Under the pieces are notes generated by a model. The model made no database searches. It was not told the DNA's origin and saw nothing but the letters and a program-made list of their open reading frames with translations. The translations under genes were made by a program, and so were the position numbers. From positions 1 through 64,000 of the forward strand of contig NZ_JNAI01000001.1 in NCBI RefSeq assembly GCF_000759855.1: a stretch of 64,000 nt of DNA, given 5' to 3'. Every line of letters starts with the position of its first letter. The first letter of the stretch is position 1. Source of the stretch: Prochlorococcus marinus str. MIT 9107. GTDB lineage: Bacteria; Cyanobacteriota; Cyanobacteriia; PCC-6307; Cyanobiaceae. Below are positions 36,248 to 48,963 of the stretch, one piece after another.

Positions 36248-37300
36248 TTAATTTCTTATCGCGTTACTTATAAACTCTGGATTATCCACAACTCTTTTAA
36301 GTTTTTTAAAATCATCCAAAACCTCACCACAGCCATTAACTACACACAGCAGTGGGTTTTCTGCTATGTGAGTAAAAATACCCGTTTCATTGCTCAATAA
36401 ATCATTAATACCTCTTACTAAAGCACCCCCTCCTGCAAGCATAATGCCTCTTTCAACAATATCTGCAGCAAGTTCAGGAGGGGTTCTCTCTAAAGTTCTT
36501 TTTACAGCTTCAACTATTTTGATAAGTGTATCAGCCATGGCTTCTCTAATTTCTCCTGACGTTAAAGTTATTGATCTAGGTAACCCAGATAAAAGATGTA
36601 ACCCTCTCACTTCTAATGTAGTTTTATCAAAATCATCATCTGGAAATGCAGATCCAATTTTAATCTTAATTTCTTCTGCAGTTCTCTCTCCAACAACTAA
36701 ATTATGAACTTTCTTAAGATACGAGGCAATTGATTCATTTATTTCATCGCCTGCTATTCGAACAGACTCACTTAATACAGTACCTCCCAAACTTAATACT
36801 GCAACCTCAGTAGTACCGCCACCAATATCAACAATCATAGTTCCAATTGGCTCAGTTACTGGTAATGATGCTCCTATTGCTGCTGCAACAGGTTCATCAA
36901 TTAAGTGAACTTCTCTAGATCCGGCTAATCCAGCTTCTCTAACTGCTCTTCGCTCAACACTGGTAACTCCACTTGGAATACCAATAACTATTCTTGGGGC
37001 TACTATACCCTTACCTTCGTTACATTTCTGAATAAAAGTTTTTATCATTTGTTCTGCCGCATCAAAATCTGCGATAACCCCATCTCTTAGTGGTCTGACG
37101 GCTCTTATATTGCCAGGAGTTCTTCCAAGCATTAACTTTGCTTCTTTACCGACAGCCAACGGAATCCCTTCGTCTAAATCCATTGCGACTACTGAAGGCT
37201 CCTGTAAAACAACCCCCTTCCCTGATACGTGTATAAGAGTATTGGCCGTTCCCAAATCTATGCCAATGTCTCTAGAAAATTTAAATCTGTTAAAAATCAC
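36248..37300 (-). CDS. mreB: Actin-like cell-shape protein MreB
   Basis: An ATP-binding filament protein of the bacterial actin family, 350 aa. Phosphate 1 motif is [15 protein letters not shown] near 11-25, phosphate 2 is [15 protein letters not shown] near 164-178, and the adenosine motif is [13 protein letters not shown] near 292-304. It is the first gene of mreB-mreC-mreD. Upstream (37301-37434) is a shared 134-nt region with the divergent ssb gene. Confidence 0.97.
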   Translation of the reverse strand: MIFNRFKFSRDIGIDLGTANTLIHVSGKGVVLQEPSVVAMDLDEGIPLAVGKEAKLMLGRTPGNIRAVRPLRDGVIADFDAAEQMIKTFIQKCNEGKGIVAPRIVIGIPSGVTSVERRAVREAGLAGSREVHLIDEPVAAAIGASLPVTEPIGTMIVDIGGGTTEVAVLSLGGTVLSESVRIAGDEINESIASYLKKVHNLVVGERTAEEIKIKIGSAFPDDDFDKTTLEVRGLHLLSGLPRSITLTSGEIREAMADTLIKIVEAVKRTLERTPPELAADIVERGIMLAGGGALVRGINDLLSNETGIFTHIAENPLLCVVNGCGEVLDDFKKLKRVVDNPEFISNAIRN

Positions 37301-37434
37301 AATAAGAACCCTTTCTTAGTAAATGATATAACTATTTTTTGTTGAGCCATGACATTTCTCTTATTTAGTTATGAATAGCACGCAAAACTTTGAGCAGAAT
37401 CTGAGAATATGAGTAATATTAAAAAAAAAATATT

Positions 37435-37800
37435 ATGACAATCAATTCAGTTAGTTTAGTTGGAAGAGCAGGAGCAGATCCTGAAATAAAAAACTTTGAT
37501 TCCGGAGCAATGGTTACTAAATTTGCCATAGCAGTCAACAGAAGAAAAGACGAAATGCCTGATTGGTTTAATCTTGAGATATGGGGAAACCAAGCTCAAG
37601 TAGCTGTCGACTATGTCAAAAAGGGTTCTTTAGTAGGAATAGTAGGGAGACTAAATATTGAATCATGGTCAGATAGAAATACCAATGAAACTAGATTTAG
37701 GCCAGTAGTAAGGGTAGATAAACTTCATTTATTAGGTTCTAAAAGAGATTCTAATAATAGTTCTTCTTACAATAATAACTCTGGTGAAATCCCTTTCTAA
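37435..37800 (+). CDS. ssb: Single-stranded DNA-binding protein
   Basis: An OB-fold protein coating ssDNA in replication and repair. 121 aa, shorter than the E. coli type because the disordered linker is only about 15 Ser/Asn residues. It starts MTINSVSLVGRAGADPEI and ends with GEIPF, a variant of the acidic DIPF tip that recruits partners. The stop overlaps the convergent DedA gene by 4 nt. Confidence 0.92.
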   Translation: MTINSVSLVGRAGADPEIKNFDSGAMVTKFAIAVNRRKDEMPDWFNLEIWGNQAQVAVDYVKKGSLVGIVGRLNIESWSDRNTNETRFRPVVRVDKLHLLGSKRDSNNSSSYNNNSGEIPF

Positions 37801-38456
37801 GCTCTATTTTTTGTTAAAAACCTAATCAGTAGTTTTATAAAAAAATAAAAGAAAATTAAAATTAAAATTGGCTTCACAACATATTTAATTTGATCTAAAT
37901 AAGTTTCAATAATTGGATAATTTTCACCAAATAAATAGCCTGAATAAGTGAGCAGCGCGATCCATATCAAGCTACCAAATGTAGTCCAAATCAAAAATTT
38001 TCTTAATGGCATAAGTTCTATGCCAGCAGGAACTGAAATTAAAGTTCTTATACCTGGTACTAATCGCCCCCAAAAAACTAAAGAAACCCCGTATTTCTCA
38101 AACCACCTTTTGCTTTTATTTAGATCATTAGAAGAAATTCCTAGATATTTCCCTTTTTTATCTAGAAAATTTGAAAGTCTTTTTTCATTAACTAATCTAC
38201 CTAAGTAATACCAAGGAAGTGATCCTAGAATCGTTCCCAGCAACCCCCAAAAAACTAAAATATAGAAATTTAATTTTTGTTGATAAACAAAAAATCCGCC
38301 CAATGGCATTATTATTTCAGAAGGGATTGGGGGTATTATATTTTCTAAAAACATAGCCAAACAGATAGTAAGGTATGCAATTGTTGAATTCTTTTCAACA
38401 GCCAAACTGATATATTCTGGAATTGAAGTGAATAAATTTATAAAAATTAAAATCAA
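37797..38456 (-). CDS. DedA-family membrane protein
   Basis: A 219-aa polytopic membrane protein with hydrophobic segments near residues 25-50, 60-85, 125-150, 155-175 and 190-210. The DedA/SNARE-associated pattern is visible: ENIIPPIPSEIIMPLGGFFV near 39-58 and FWGRLVPGIRTLISVPAGIE near 128-147. The family acts in membrane lipid (undecaprenyl-phosphate or phospholipid) translocation and proton-dependent homeostasis. It is 2 nt downstream of ahcY on the same strand. Confidence 0.9.
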   Translation of the reverse strand: MILIFINLFTSIPEYISLAVEKNSTIAYLTICLAMFLENIIPPIPSEIIMPLGGFFVYQQKLNFYILVFWGLLGTILGSLPWYYLGRLVNEKRLSNFLDKKGKYLGISSNDLNKSKRWFEKYGVSLVFWGRLVPGIRTLISVPAGIELMPLRKFLIWTTFGSLIWIALLTYSGYLFGENYPIIETYLDQIKYVVKPILILIFFYFFIKLLIRFLTKNRA

Positions 38457-38458
38457 GC

Positions 38459-39877
38459 TTAGTATCTATAAAGTTCTGGCTTATAAGGTCCCTCAACAGA
38501 AACATTAATATAATCAGCCTGTTCTTTGGTTAATTTTGTTAATTTTGCACCAATTTTATCTAAATGTAATCTTGCTACCATTTCATCTAAATGTTTGGGC
38601 AAAACATACACCTCTTTCTCATATTGCTCTGACTTATTGAAAAGTTCGATTTGAGCTAATACTTGATTAGTAAAAGAATTACTCATAACAAAGCTTGGAT
38701 GTCCAGTGGCACAACCTAAGTTGACTAATCTACCTTCAGCTAAAAGAATAATTTTGTTTCCACTAGGTAAAGTTATATGATCAACTTGTGGTTTAATATT
38801 TTCCCATGGATAATTTTTTAATGAAGCTACATCAATTTCATTATCGAAATGTCCAATATTACAAACTATGGCCTCATCCTTCATCTTGATAAGATTTTCG
38901 TGTGTTATCACCTGATAATTACCAGTAGCTGTAACAAATATATCTATATTTTCCACAACATCATCTAGCCTGACAACGCTAAATCCTTCCATTGCGGCTT
39001 GAAGAGCACAAATTGGATCAACTTCAGCAACTTTTACAATTGCACCAAGTCCTCTTAATGATTGCGCTGAACCTTTACCTACATCACCAAAACCAATTAC
39101 TAAAGCAACCTTACCTGCAATCATCACATCAGTTGCACGCTTTATGCTATCTACTAAAGATTCTCGGCATCCATATAAGTTATCAAATTTGCTTTTAGTT
39201 ACTGAATCATTAACGTTAATAGCAGGAAAAGGCAAAGCATTTTGCTTTTGCAGTTGATAAAGTCTTGCAACTCCCGTAGTAGTTTCTTCAGTGACACCAA
39301 TAATATTACTCTTAATTCTAGAATAAAAGTTACTATCGGCTTGCAGTTTAGATTTAATAGCGTTGAATAAAGCAATTTCTTCTTCATTACTAGGGTTATC
39401 TAGAACAGACAAATCCTTTTCTGCCTTACTACCGAGTATTAATAAACCAGTTGCATCTCCTCCATCATCAAGAATCATATTTGGTGAATCTGAACCCCAA
39501 TCAAGGATATAGTGGGTGTATTGCCAATATTCATCAAGAGTCTCACCTTTTTTTGCATATACAGAAATTCCTTGGTCTGCAATAGCTGCAGCCGCATGAT
39601 CTTGAGTTGAAAAAATATTACATGAAGCCCATTTAACTTTTGCACCAAGATCAACAAGAGTTTCAATTAATACTGCTGTCTGAATAGTCATATGTAGACT
39701 ACCAGCTATTTTTGCTCCCTTGAGTGGCTTTTCAGTTTGATATTTATCTCTAAGTGCCATTAATCCTGGCATTTCAGTTTCGGCAATTTTAATTTCTTTA
39801 CGTCCAAAATCTGACAAGGAAATATCAGAAATTACGAATTTGGGTGTAGAAGTCTTAACTGAATTTGCAATAACCAT
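38459..39877 (-). CDS. ahcY: Adenosylhomocysteinase
   Basis: Hydrolyses S-adenosylhomocysteine to adenosine and homocysteine, keeping methyltransferases active. With the ATG at 39877 ([10 protein letters not shown]) it has 472 aa; an ATG four codons upstream (39889) is also possible. The NAD-binding loop [18 protein letters not shown], the substrate segment [17 protein letters not shown] and the C-terminal KPELYRY (Lys and Tyr contact NAD of the neighbouring subunit) are present. Confidence 0.96.
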   Translation of the reverse strand: MVIANSVKTSTPKFVISDISLSDFGRKEIKIAETEMPGLMALRDKYQTEKPLKGAKIAGSLHMTIQTAVLIETLVDLGAKVKWASCNIFSTQDHAAAAIADQGISVYAKKGETLDEYWQYTHYILDWGSDSPNMILDDGGDATGLLILGSKAEKDLSVLDNPSNEEEIALFNAIKSKLQADSNFYSRIKSNIIGVTEETTTGVARLYQLQKQNALPFPAINVNDSVTKSKFDNLYGCRESLVDSIKRATDVMIAGKVALVIGFGDVGKGSAQSLRGLGAIVKVAEVDPICALQAAMEGFSVVRLDDVVENIDIFVTATGNYQVITHENLIKMKDEAIVCNIGHFDNEIDVASLKNYPWENIKPQVDHITLPSGNKIILLAEGRLVNLGCATGHPSFVMSNSFTNQVLAQIELFNKSEQYEKEVYVLPKHLDEMVARLHLDKIGAKLTKLTKEQADYINVSVEGPYKPELYRY

Positions 39878-39916
39878 TTCTAGCAACATGTTTTTCTATT
39901 AAACTATAAATGATTT

Positions 39917-40366
39917 TTGTGTAATTTTGTGTTTATTGAGAGTTTAAAAGAAACTTTAAATTTAGGGGAACAACTCTCACAAAAATTAAATCCCCAATCA
40001 ATAGTTTTATTACAGGGTCCAATTGGGGCAGGAAAAACTTCATTTGTGCAAGGCATTGCCAATGGGTTATCTATCTCTGAGGATATTACAAGCCCTACAT
40101 TTTCTTTGTCGCATCATTATAGTTCAGGAAAAATTCCGCTGATTCATCTTGATTTATACAGGTTAGAAAATATTTCCTCAGCGAAAGAAGTTTTTTTTTC
40201 TGAAGAAGAAGAAGCAGTACAAAACCAAGCCATTTTAGTTATTGAATGGCCTGAATTAATAGAACCACTTATTGATAATTTCTGGAAAATAAAAATTAGT
40301 TACGCAAGAAATTATGGCAGGCATTATGAAATAAGGGATCCTAAAAATTTATTAACCTTTTCATAA
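39917..40366 (+). CDS. tsaE: tRNA threonylcarbamoyladenosine biosynthesis ATPase TsaE
   Basis: Partner of TsaB/TsaD in making t6A37 of ANN-decoding tRNAs. 149 aa. Walker A GPIGAGKTS lies near residues 35-43, followed by the SPTFSLSHHY segment and HLDLYRLE, all family marks. The 3' end overlaps the convergent sugar-kinase gene by 43 nt. Confidence 0.92.
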   Translation: MCNFVFIESLKETLNLGEQLSQKLNPQSIVLLQGPIGAGKTSFVQGIANGLSISEDITSPTFSLSHHYSSGKIPLIHLDLYRLENISSAKEVFFSEEEEAVQNQAILVIEWPELIEPLIDNFWKIKISYARNYGRHYEIRDPKNLLTFS

Positions 40367-41322
40367 TCTGGCTGTTGCTCGATAGCGCCTTCACCAAGAC
40401 AAGTTAATAATCCGCAAACACTTGCGAACTTAATACAATCTTCTATCTCCATTTTATTTGAAGGATAGCCAGAAGAAATTAACTTTGAAATTAATCCTGC
40501 GAGAAAAGCATCTCCGGCACCAGTAGTGTCGACAATCTTTTGTGAATGAGAAGTTTCAGTAGTTCCCTGCAGTCCATTGATATGCCATGCAACAGGATTT
40601 TTTCCATCAGTTATTATGACATCTGGTCTTTTTGGCATTTGTTGAGATATTAGCGAAGGATTTTCATGCTCAAAAAATAGAGTCGCTTCTTCCTTAGCAA
40701 GTTTTAAAACATGAGCATGATTTAAAAAATTTTTAATTAAATAAACTCTCTCAGTTTTACTAATCTTTGATGAAAAACTTGAATAATCCCAAAACACCTC
40801 TCTCCAATTTAAATCAATAATTATTTTGACTTCAAATTTATTGGCCTGTTCTAAAAGAAAAAAGATAGTCTCTGCTGATTTTGGAGATGATAGTACAATT
40901 GTTCCCATTACCAAATATTTTGTTTCTAAAAAAATTTTCTCCAAATTTGGAAGTTTCTTCTCGATTAATTTTTTACTCAGAGCCTCGTCAGCGAAGCATG
41001 AATAAGAGCTTGGTTCAAATCCTGAAAAGAAGCGATCTCCAAAGTGATCTCTGTCTACATTAACCACGCGAGTAGAAAAAACATTATCTAATTGCAATAA
41101 ATCTAAATTAACCTCCAATTCATTAAATTGCCTGATAAATTTTTTCCCAAAATCATCACTCCCTAAACGTCCAATAAATATTGAATCTATTTTCAATTTT
41201 TTTAATGCGCAAGCAACATTAGCCGGTGCACCGCCCAAAAAATCTGTAAATCCTTGATTTGACTTATTCCTGATCCTGTCTATTAAAGCCTCTCCAATAC
41301 ATACGACCTTAGTCTTTTCCAT
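40324..41322 (-). CDS. PfkB-family sugar kinase (fructokinase-like)
   Basis: A ribokinase-fold kinase of 332 aa. The N-terminal CIGEALIDRI and GGAPANVACALKKL near residues 30-43 bind sugar. The ATP/catalytic signature DTTGAGDAFLAGLISK near 271-286 includes the base Asp in GAGD. The motif set favours fructose or a related ketose, but the substrate cannot be fixed from sequence alone. It overlaps tsaE at the 3' end by 43 nt. Confidence 0.88.
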   Translation of the reverse strand: MEKTKVVCIGEALIDRIRNKSNQGFTDFLGGAPANVACALKKLKIDSIFIGRLGSDDFGKKFIRQFNELEVNLDLLQLDNVFSTRVVNVDRDHFGDRFFSGFEPSSYSCFADEALSKKLIEKKLPNLEKIFLETKYLVMGTIVLSSPKSAETIFFLLEQANKFEVKIIIDLNWREVFWDYSSFSSKISKTERVYLIKNFLNHAHVLKLAKEEATLFFEHENPSLISQQMPKRPDVIITDGKNPVAWHINGLQGTTETSHSQKIVDTTGAGDAFLAGLISKLISSGYPSNKMEIEDCIKFASVCGLLTCLGEGAIEQQPDYEKVNKFLGSLIS

Positions 41323-41412
41323 AAGATAAAACCATTTTTCTTACCTAAGAATAATTAATCAAAAACATTATTTTTTTTTTTGAATTAAAGTTTAATTAAT
41401 ATTCTATTAATA

Positions 41413-42327
41413 GTGACTTTTACTAAATCTGAAACTTGGAAATGGAAAGATTGGAAAATTTCATGGTCTTTATCCAAAAAATCTACTATCGAAAATAATA
41501 TCAATATTTTATTAGTGCATGGATTTGGGGCATCAAAAAAACATTGGAGACATAATCAAGATTTTCTTGGCAAAGTTTCTAATTGCTATGCAATTGACTT
41601 ACTAGGATTCGGAGAAAGCAGTCAGCCTAGTGCTCTACTGAATTACGAACCTTACAGAGAAAATTCAATTAAATATTCATTTGACTTGTGGAGTAATCAA
41701 ATATCAACATTTTGCTCAGAGGTAATAAAATCTCCTGTTTACTTAGTAGGCAACTCTATTGGTGGTGTTATTGCATTAAAAGCTGCTGAAATTCTTAAAG
41801 ATGATTGTAAAGGTGTCATTTTGATTGATTGTGCGCAAAGAACTATGGATGATAAACGCTTGAAAAAAAATGATATTTTAATGAATTTATTCAGGCCAGT
41901 TTTAAAAACGTTAGTGAGACAAAGAATAATTAGTAGTACACTTTTTACAAGAGCTGCTAATCCAAAAATTATAAAGAAAATACTTAAACAAGCTTACCCA
42001 TCAGGGAAAAATATCGATGAAGAATTAATCGAGATACTTTATCAACCCTCTCAAAGGACAAACTCTAAAGAAGCGTTTCGTGGCTTTATTAACCTATTTG
42101 ATGATTATCTTGCTACAGACCTTTTCGATAAGGTTATGATTCCAATCCAAATGATTTGGGGAGAAAAAGATCCTTGGGAATCCTTAAGTGAAGCAAAAGA
42201 GTGGAAGAAAAAATTCAGAAATATTAAAAGATTAGATATTATCGAAGGTGCTGGACATTGTCCTCATGATGAAGAGCCTGAAAAAACAAATAAGTTAATA
42301 TGTGAATTTCTTCAGGAAACAAAATAA
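41413..42327 (+). CDS. Alpha/beta hydrolase (second paralogue)
   Basis: 304 aa, with a GTG start at 41413. The oxyanion loop is LLVHGFGASKKHW near residues 34-46, the nucleophile is VGNSIGGVIAL near 115-125, the acid is GEKDPWE near 253-259, and the His is in AGHCPHDEEPE near 284-294. All four elements match the protein at 12974-13873 almost word for word, so the two are paralogues of one subfamily. It may hydrolyse a lipid or chlorophyll-type ester, which is inference. A 16-nt overlap with the convergent sigma-factor gene is seen. Confidence 0.88.
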   Translation: MTFTKSETWKWKDWKISWSLSKKSTIENNINILLVHGFGASKKHWRHNQDFLGKVSNCYAIDLLGFGESSQPSALLNYEPYRENSIKYSFDLWSNQISTFCSEVIKSPVYLVGNSIGGVIALKAAEILKDDCKGVILIDCAQRTMDDKRLKKNDILMNLFRPVLKTLVRQRIISSTLFTRAANPKIIKKILKQAYPSGKNIDEELIEILYQPSQRTNSKEAFRGFINLFDDYLATDLFDKVMIPIQMIWGEKDPWESLSEAKEWKKKFRNIKRLDIIEGAGHCPHDEEPEKTNKLICEFLQETK

Positions 42328-43313
42328 GCTTCCACATTATCACTAAGTCTTCTTAAACCTCTTAAACCATCTCGTTCCAGGTTTCTAACTCTATCTCTAC
42401 TTATTCCTAGCACCCTTCCTATACCTGTTAGAGACATTGGCTCGTCACCATCCATACCGTATCTCATTCTTAAAACTCTACATTGCAGGTCTGGTAATTG
42501 ATGCAAAAGAGAATGAAGATCGCCTCTCATACAATCCATCTCAATTTGTTCATCTGGCAAATCCTCGCCGCCTGCTAGTAAATCTAATAAAACGGTGTCT
42601 TCGCCATCACCGACTTTTGTTTCAAGACTAACTGGCTGCCCAGCTTTACACATCAAATCTTTAACATCTTCTTCAGGAAGCTCTACGTATTTCGCCAGTT
42701 CACTAACTGTTGGAGTTCTAGACATTTCTTGACTCAGCTCTCTTTGACCTTTTTTCAACTTATTCAGCATTTCAGTTATGTGAATTGGTAGTCTTATTGC
42801 CCTACTTTTTTCAGCAATTGCTCTAGTAATACCTTGTCTAATCCACCAGTATGCATAAGTTGAAAACTTATAACCTCTGGCTGGATCAAATTTTTCTACT
42901 CCCCTTACCAGACCTATTGTTCCCTCCTGGATTAAATCTAATAATTCCATATTTCTTTTTGTATATTTTTTTGCAACACTTACTACTAACCTTAAATTAG
43001 CTGCAACCATTCTTTCTTTAGCCCTTTGTCCAGCCCTCAATCTTTTCTTTATTGTGGCAGCAGATAAATTTAACTTACTTGATAATTCTTCAATACTTGG
43101 CTTATCACCTGTTAAATCAATAATCTCTAATTCTGCTCTTTCGACTTGCATATACTCTTGCACCTGCCTACCAAGGGTAATTTCTTGCTCATGCGATAGT
43201 AATGGAACTCTACCTATGTCCCTCAAATATGATCTAACAAGGTCGACATCATTACTAGCCTTTAAAGTCGATATTGTCGCTAATTTATTCTCACTTAATG
43301 TTTCAGAAGGCAT
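42312..43313 (-). CDS. RNA polymerase sigma-70 factor, group 2
   Basis: 333 aa if started at 43313 (MPSETLSENK); an ATG at 43346 would add 11 residues. Region 1.2 is DVDLVRSYLRDIGRVPLLS. Region 2 (ANLRLVVSVAKKYTKRNMEL through KFSTYAYWWIRQGITRAI) is highly conserved, with the -10-contacting residues intact. Regions 3 and 4 follow, ending in a helix-turn-helix SLTGIGRVLGISRDRVRNLE. It lacks the long region 1.1 of the primary sigma, so it is a non-essential-type (SigB/C/D/E-like) factor. The exact orthologue letter cannot be assigned here. Confidence 0.92.
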   Translation of the reverse strand: MPSETLSENKLATISTLKASNDVDLVRSYLRDIGRVPLLSHEQEITLGRQVQEYMQVERAELEIIDLTGDKPSIEELSSKLNLSAATIKKRLRAGQRAKERMVAANLRLVVSVAKKYTKRNMELLDLIQEGTIGLVRGVEKFDPARGYKFSTYAYWWIRQGITRAIAEKSRAIRLPIHITEMLNKLKKGQRELSQEMSRTPTVSELAKYVELPEEDVKDLMCKAGQPVSLETKVGDGEDTVLLDLLAGGEDLPDEQIEMDCMRGDLHSLLHQLPDLQCRVLRMRYGMDGDEPMSLTGIGRVLGISRDRVRNLERDGLRGLRRLSDNVEAYFVS

Positions 43314-43413
43314 GAAAATTAAAAGTTGTTCTGTAAACAATACCATTAAGAAATGTAAAGTTAAACAAAAAAATCCACATTTTTACAAAAATGAGAATAA
43401 ATACCTAGTGAAT

Positions 43414-44820
43414 TTAGCTCAATGAAGAGCTTAATAACCATTTTGCTGTACTTAGATAAATAAAAACACCTGCAATGTCAGTAACAGTTGTTATGAAAGG
43501 GGAAGACATTAAAGCTGGGTCTAATTTCATTCTGTCAAACAACAAAGGTAAAAGAGCACCTGTAGTGGCAGCCAAAGTAGTTATGCATATTAAACTTATT
43601 CCTACCGCAGAGGCTATTAAAGGACCTTCCCCCTGCCACCAAGCAAAGGGGAATACTACTAGCATCATCAAAACACCCAAAATAGCGCCTGTTATTGCCT
43701 CCTTAACTACTGCCTTAATTGCACCAAGAGACTTCAATTTTTGAGTACTTAAACCTCTTATTACAACTGTTGAACTTTGAGCGCCAACATTCCCCCCAGT
43801 ACCTATCAGCAACGGAATAAATGCAGCTAGTAAAACTATTTCTTTTAAAATTTGATCATTCATTGCTATAACCTTTGTCGTCAAACCATTTGCTAACACT
43901 AAAATTAACAGCCACAAAATTCTTCGTCGAGCGATGGTAAACAAACTACTTTGAAAATAATCATCTTCATCTCCAGGTTGAACTGCCCCAGCTGCATAAA
44001 TATCTCTTGTTGCTTCTTGCTCTATGACGTCAATTAGATCATCGACAGTTACTATCCCAACGAGTCTTTTTTCTTTATCAACAACTGGTAGGGCTAAAAA
44101 ATCATATCTTTGTATTGCTCTTGCGACCTCTTCTTGATTAGTATTCGTAGAAATATTAACTACATCTCTTGTCATAACATTTCCAATTGGCTTAGAGGGA
44201 TCGGCAGTTACAAGGTCTCTCAAAGATAGAATGCCCGTTAAATGTCTTTCTTTATCCGTAACATATAAACTGTAGATTGTTTCTGTAAATGGAGCTCTTT
44301 TCCTGACTAAAGAAAGAGCCTCAGCTGCTGTTTGCATCTCTTTAAGGTCTATGAATTCAGTCGTCATTAATCTTCCAGCAGTTTCAGGCTCATATCCAAG
44401 CAATTCAGCTGTTACTTTCCTTTCTCCAGGACTAAGAGCAGACAAAAATTTTCGTACAACTTTTGCAGGTAATTCGTCAAAGAGTTGAACCCTGTCATCA
44501 GGAGACATTTTCTCAACGATTTCTAAAACTTCTCCTGAACGAAGTCTGTCTAATAAAGTTTGCTGAACTATTGGATCTAAATATTCATAAACTTCAATTG
44601 CCTCATTTTTCTTTAACAATCGAAATGCCAATGCCTGCAATATTAAAGGAAGACTTCCAATAGCATCTGCAATATCAACAGGTTGGGAAGGTTCTAAAAG
44701 TAACTTTGCTTCATCATAATTACCTGCGACGAGCAATTCTTCTAATTGAATAGTAATATTTTCTCGTTCACTTAAGTCTGAAGATAATGATGTAACCGGT
44801 TCAAGATTATTTTCATTCAT
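43414..44820 (-). CDS. mgtE: Magnesium transporter MgtE
   Basis: A Mg2+ channel/transporter of 468 aa. The N-terminal MgtE-N superhelix (about residues 20-140) contains MSPDDRVQLFDELPAKVVRK. Two CBS domains span about 145-265 with VMTRDVVNISTNTNQEEVAR and VVDKEKRLVGIVTVDDLID. The C-terminal part has five membrane segments, with GTGGNVGAQSSTVVIRGL in the pore region. No Mg2+-sensing leader can be seen in the short upstream gap. Confidence 0.95.
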   Translation of the reverse strand: MNENNLEPVTSLSSDLSERENITIQLEELLVAGNYDEAKLLLEPSQPVDIADAIGSLPLILQALAFRLLKKNEAIEVYEYLDPIVQQTLLDRLRSGEVLEIVEKMSPDDRVQLFDELPAKVVRKFLSALSPGERKVTAELLGYEPETAGRLMTTEFIDLKEMQTAAEALSLVRKRAPFTETIYSLYVTDKERHLTGILSLRDLVTADPSKPIGNVMTRDVVNISTNTNQEEVARAIQRYDFLALPVVDKEKRLVGIVTVDDLIDVIEQEATRDIYAAGAVQPGDEDDYFQSSLFTIARRRILWLLILVLANGLTTKVIAMNDQILKEIVLLAAFIPLLIGTGGNVGAQSSTVVIRGLSTQKLKSLGAIKAVVKEAITGAILGVLMMLVVFPFAWWQGEGPLIASAVGISLICITTLAATTGALLPLLFDRMKLDPALMSSPFITTVTDIAGVFIYLSTAKWLLSSSLS

Positions 44821-44864
44821 AAAATATAATCCCTATTCAAAGTACCAACACCATTATATGAAAT

Positions 44865-45209
44865 CTAAGTAATTTTTCTACTTATCCAGAACCCCAAATA
44901 CATTGTGAATAGATTTACAATGATTATTAAATTAAAAAATATTATAAATTTTAGCCAATCCTTTTGATTAAGAATTTCATACAAAAAATATATAAATCCG
45001 CTAAAAGATGTAAAGCAAGAAAAAAAACCGCTTAGTAAAATTTTTTTGCTTGAGAAACTTAATTTCTTACTAGTAATAAAACCAACGCAAAATGATCCTA
45101 GAATTGAAATAACAAAGTTATTAGCTATAAATATCCTTAAAAAAGTGGCTAGATAACAAGCTAAAAGAATATAAATAACACTTTTTATTTTCACTTTAAA
45201 AAAATTCAA
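44865..45209 (-). CDS. crcB: Fluoride channel CrcB/Fluc, second of a pair
   Basis: A 114-aa four-helix membrane protein. Family marks that remain are LRIFIANNF near 24-32, SILGSFCVGFITS near 34-46 and GFFSCFTSFSGF near 61-72, which carries the pore Phe residues. It is more diverged than its partner and its start overlaps the partner end by 14 nt, suggesting co-expression and a heterodimer. Confidence 0.8.
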   Translation of the reverse strand: MNFFKVKIKSVIYILLACYLATFLRIFIANNFVISILGSFCVGFITSKKLSFSSKKILLSGFFSCFTSFSGFIYFLYEILNQKDWLKFIIFFNLIIIVNLFTMYLGFWISRKIT

Positions 45210-45561
45210 TCAGAAAGTAACCTAGATAAAAGAAAAGAAAAGAAAGAAACACTACTTCTAAATAGTGAATAAATAAAATTTTAAATTTCCTCTTCTGAAA
45301 AAGAATAAATAGTTGATATATAAATGAAGAAAATGTGCTAAAACATCCTAAAAATCCAGTATAGAAAAACAATAATATGTAATTATTGGTGGGGTTTAAA
45401 GCTACTAAATTTCCCAAAAAAAAAGATGCTACGATATTCAATATTGAAGTATTTTGAATATCAAAACCTATCTTTAATTTTAAATTATTTTGTATAAATA
45501 TTCTTAGTATTAATCCAATAGTACTCCCAACTAACAAAATAACTATTGAACGAAAATCCAA
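45196..45561 (-). CDS. crcB: Fluoride channel CrcB/Fluc, first of a pair
   Basis: A 121-aa four-helix membrane protein. GSTIGLILRIFIQNNL near residues 12-27, NIVASFFLGNLVALN with the conserved Asn, and TGFLGCFSTFSSFIYQ with the two pore Phe residues are present. Fluc channels are dual-topology dimers, and paired genes encode opposite-oriented halves. It is 3 nt downstream of the SH3-like gene. No fluoride riboswitch is visible upstream. Confidence 0.85.
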   Translation of the reverse strand: MDFRSIVILLVGSTIGLILRIFIQNNLKLKIGFDIQNTSILNIVASFFLGNLVALNPTNNYILLFFYTGFLGCFSTFSSFIYQLFILFQKRKFKILFIHYLEVVFLSFLFFYLGYFLIEFF

Positions 45562-45564
45562 AAT

Positions 45565-47858
<2,294 letters not shown>

Positions 47859-48009
47859 TTAATATAAAAAAAAAACATTAAACTTTTAAAAAATATTTTA
47901 AAAGGTCTTACTATTAAACTTACCACCGCAATAAGAGAAAGGCTCGAAGTCTATGAAAAATTTAATCACTTTAATTATATAGCTAATATATTAATCCTCA
48001 AAAATTCAT

Positions 48010-48909
48010 ATGTCTTCTTATCTACCTCATGTAATAGTTTTAATTGGACCAACAGCAAGTGGCAAGACAGAATTAGCTATTGAAATTGCAGAATATTTCA
48101 AAACTCGTATACATAATATCGATTCAAGACAAATTTATAAGTCTATGGACATTGGAACGGCCAAACCATCTGAAAATCAACAAAAACAAATAAAGCATTT
48201 TTTAATAGATATTGAAGAGCCCGTTAATCCAATTAATGTGAAACAATTTCAAGAAATTGCTCAAAAATCAATAAAAACAGAAATCAAACAGAAGAATTTA
48301 CCTTTTCTTGTTGGAGGAAGCGGGTTATACATGAACTCAATAACAAAAGGGTTGTTTCTTCCAAATATCCCGCCGCAAAATAATTTAAGAGGACAATTAG
48401 AGGAACTTGGTCAGAAAAAGTGTTGGGAACTTTTAAAAAATTGTGATCCAATTTCAACAAAGAAAATTAATTTTGCTGATCAGATTAGAACAATAAGAGC
48501 TTTAGAAGTTTTTTACGTAACAGGTAAACCTCTGTCAACTCTTCAATTTCAAAAACCACCGAAATGGAAAATACTAGAGCTTGGATTAGATAGAGATAAC
48601 TTAAAAGAAAGAATTTTACAAAGAACAAAAAGTATGTTTTTATCTGGAATTCTTGAAGAGACAAAACAACTGATTTCTCAATATGGTTCTGATTTACCAA
48701 TTTTGAAAACTATTGGATACTGCGAAGCTAGGGATGTCATAAACAATCGTTTAGCGATTGATAAAGCGATTGAGTTAACCACTACAAAAACTATACAATT
48801 TGCCAAAAGACAAAAAACATGGTTTCGTAATAAAAATAATCCTATTTGGCTTAATAACAAAAACCTGCTAAAAGATGCAATAATTAAAATAGAGTCTTTT
48901 TTAGGCTAA
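48010..48909 (+). CDS. miaA: tRNA dimethylallyltransferase
   Basis: Adds dimethylallyl to A37 of UNN-decoding tRNAs. 299 aa. The P-loop is [14 protein letters not shown] near residues 13-26, [18 protein letters not shown] near 38-55 is diagnostic, and a [19 protein letters not shown] segment follows near 157-175. It is the first gene of a plus-strand run miaA, infC, GntR-type regulator, cysE. Confidence 0.95.
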   Translation: MSSYLPHVIVLIGPTASGKTELAIEIAEYFKTRIHNIDSRQIYKSMDIGTAKPSENQQKQIKHFLIDIEEPVNPINVKQFQEIAQKSIKTEIKQKNLPFLVGGSGLYMNSITKGLFLPNIPPQNNLRGQLEELGQKKCWELLKNCDPISTKKINFADQIRTIRALEVFYVTGKPLSTLQFQKPPKWKILELGLDRDNLKERILQRTKSMFLSGILEETKQLISQYGSDLPILKTIGYCEARDVINNRLAIDKAIELTTTKTIQFAKRQKTWFRNKNNPIWLNNKNLLKDAIIKIESFLG

Positions 48910-48963
48910 CTTTATAAATAATAGATTTTGTTCATCATCTAATCAATTTATTAACTAAACTGA

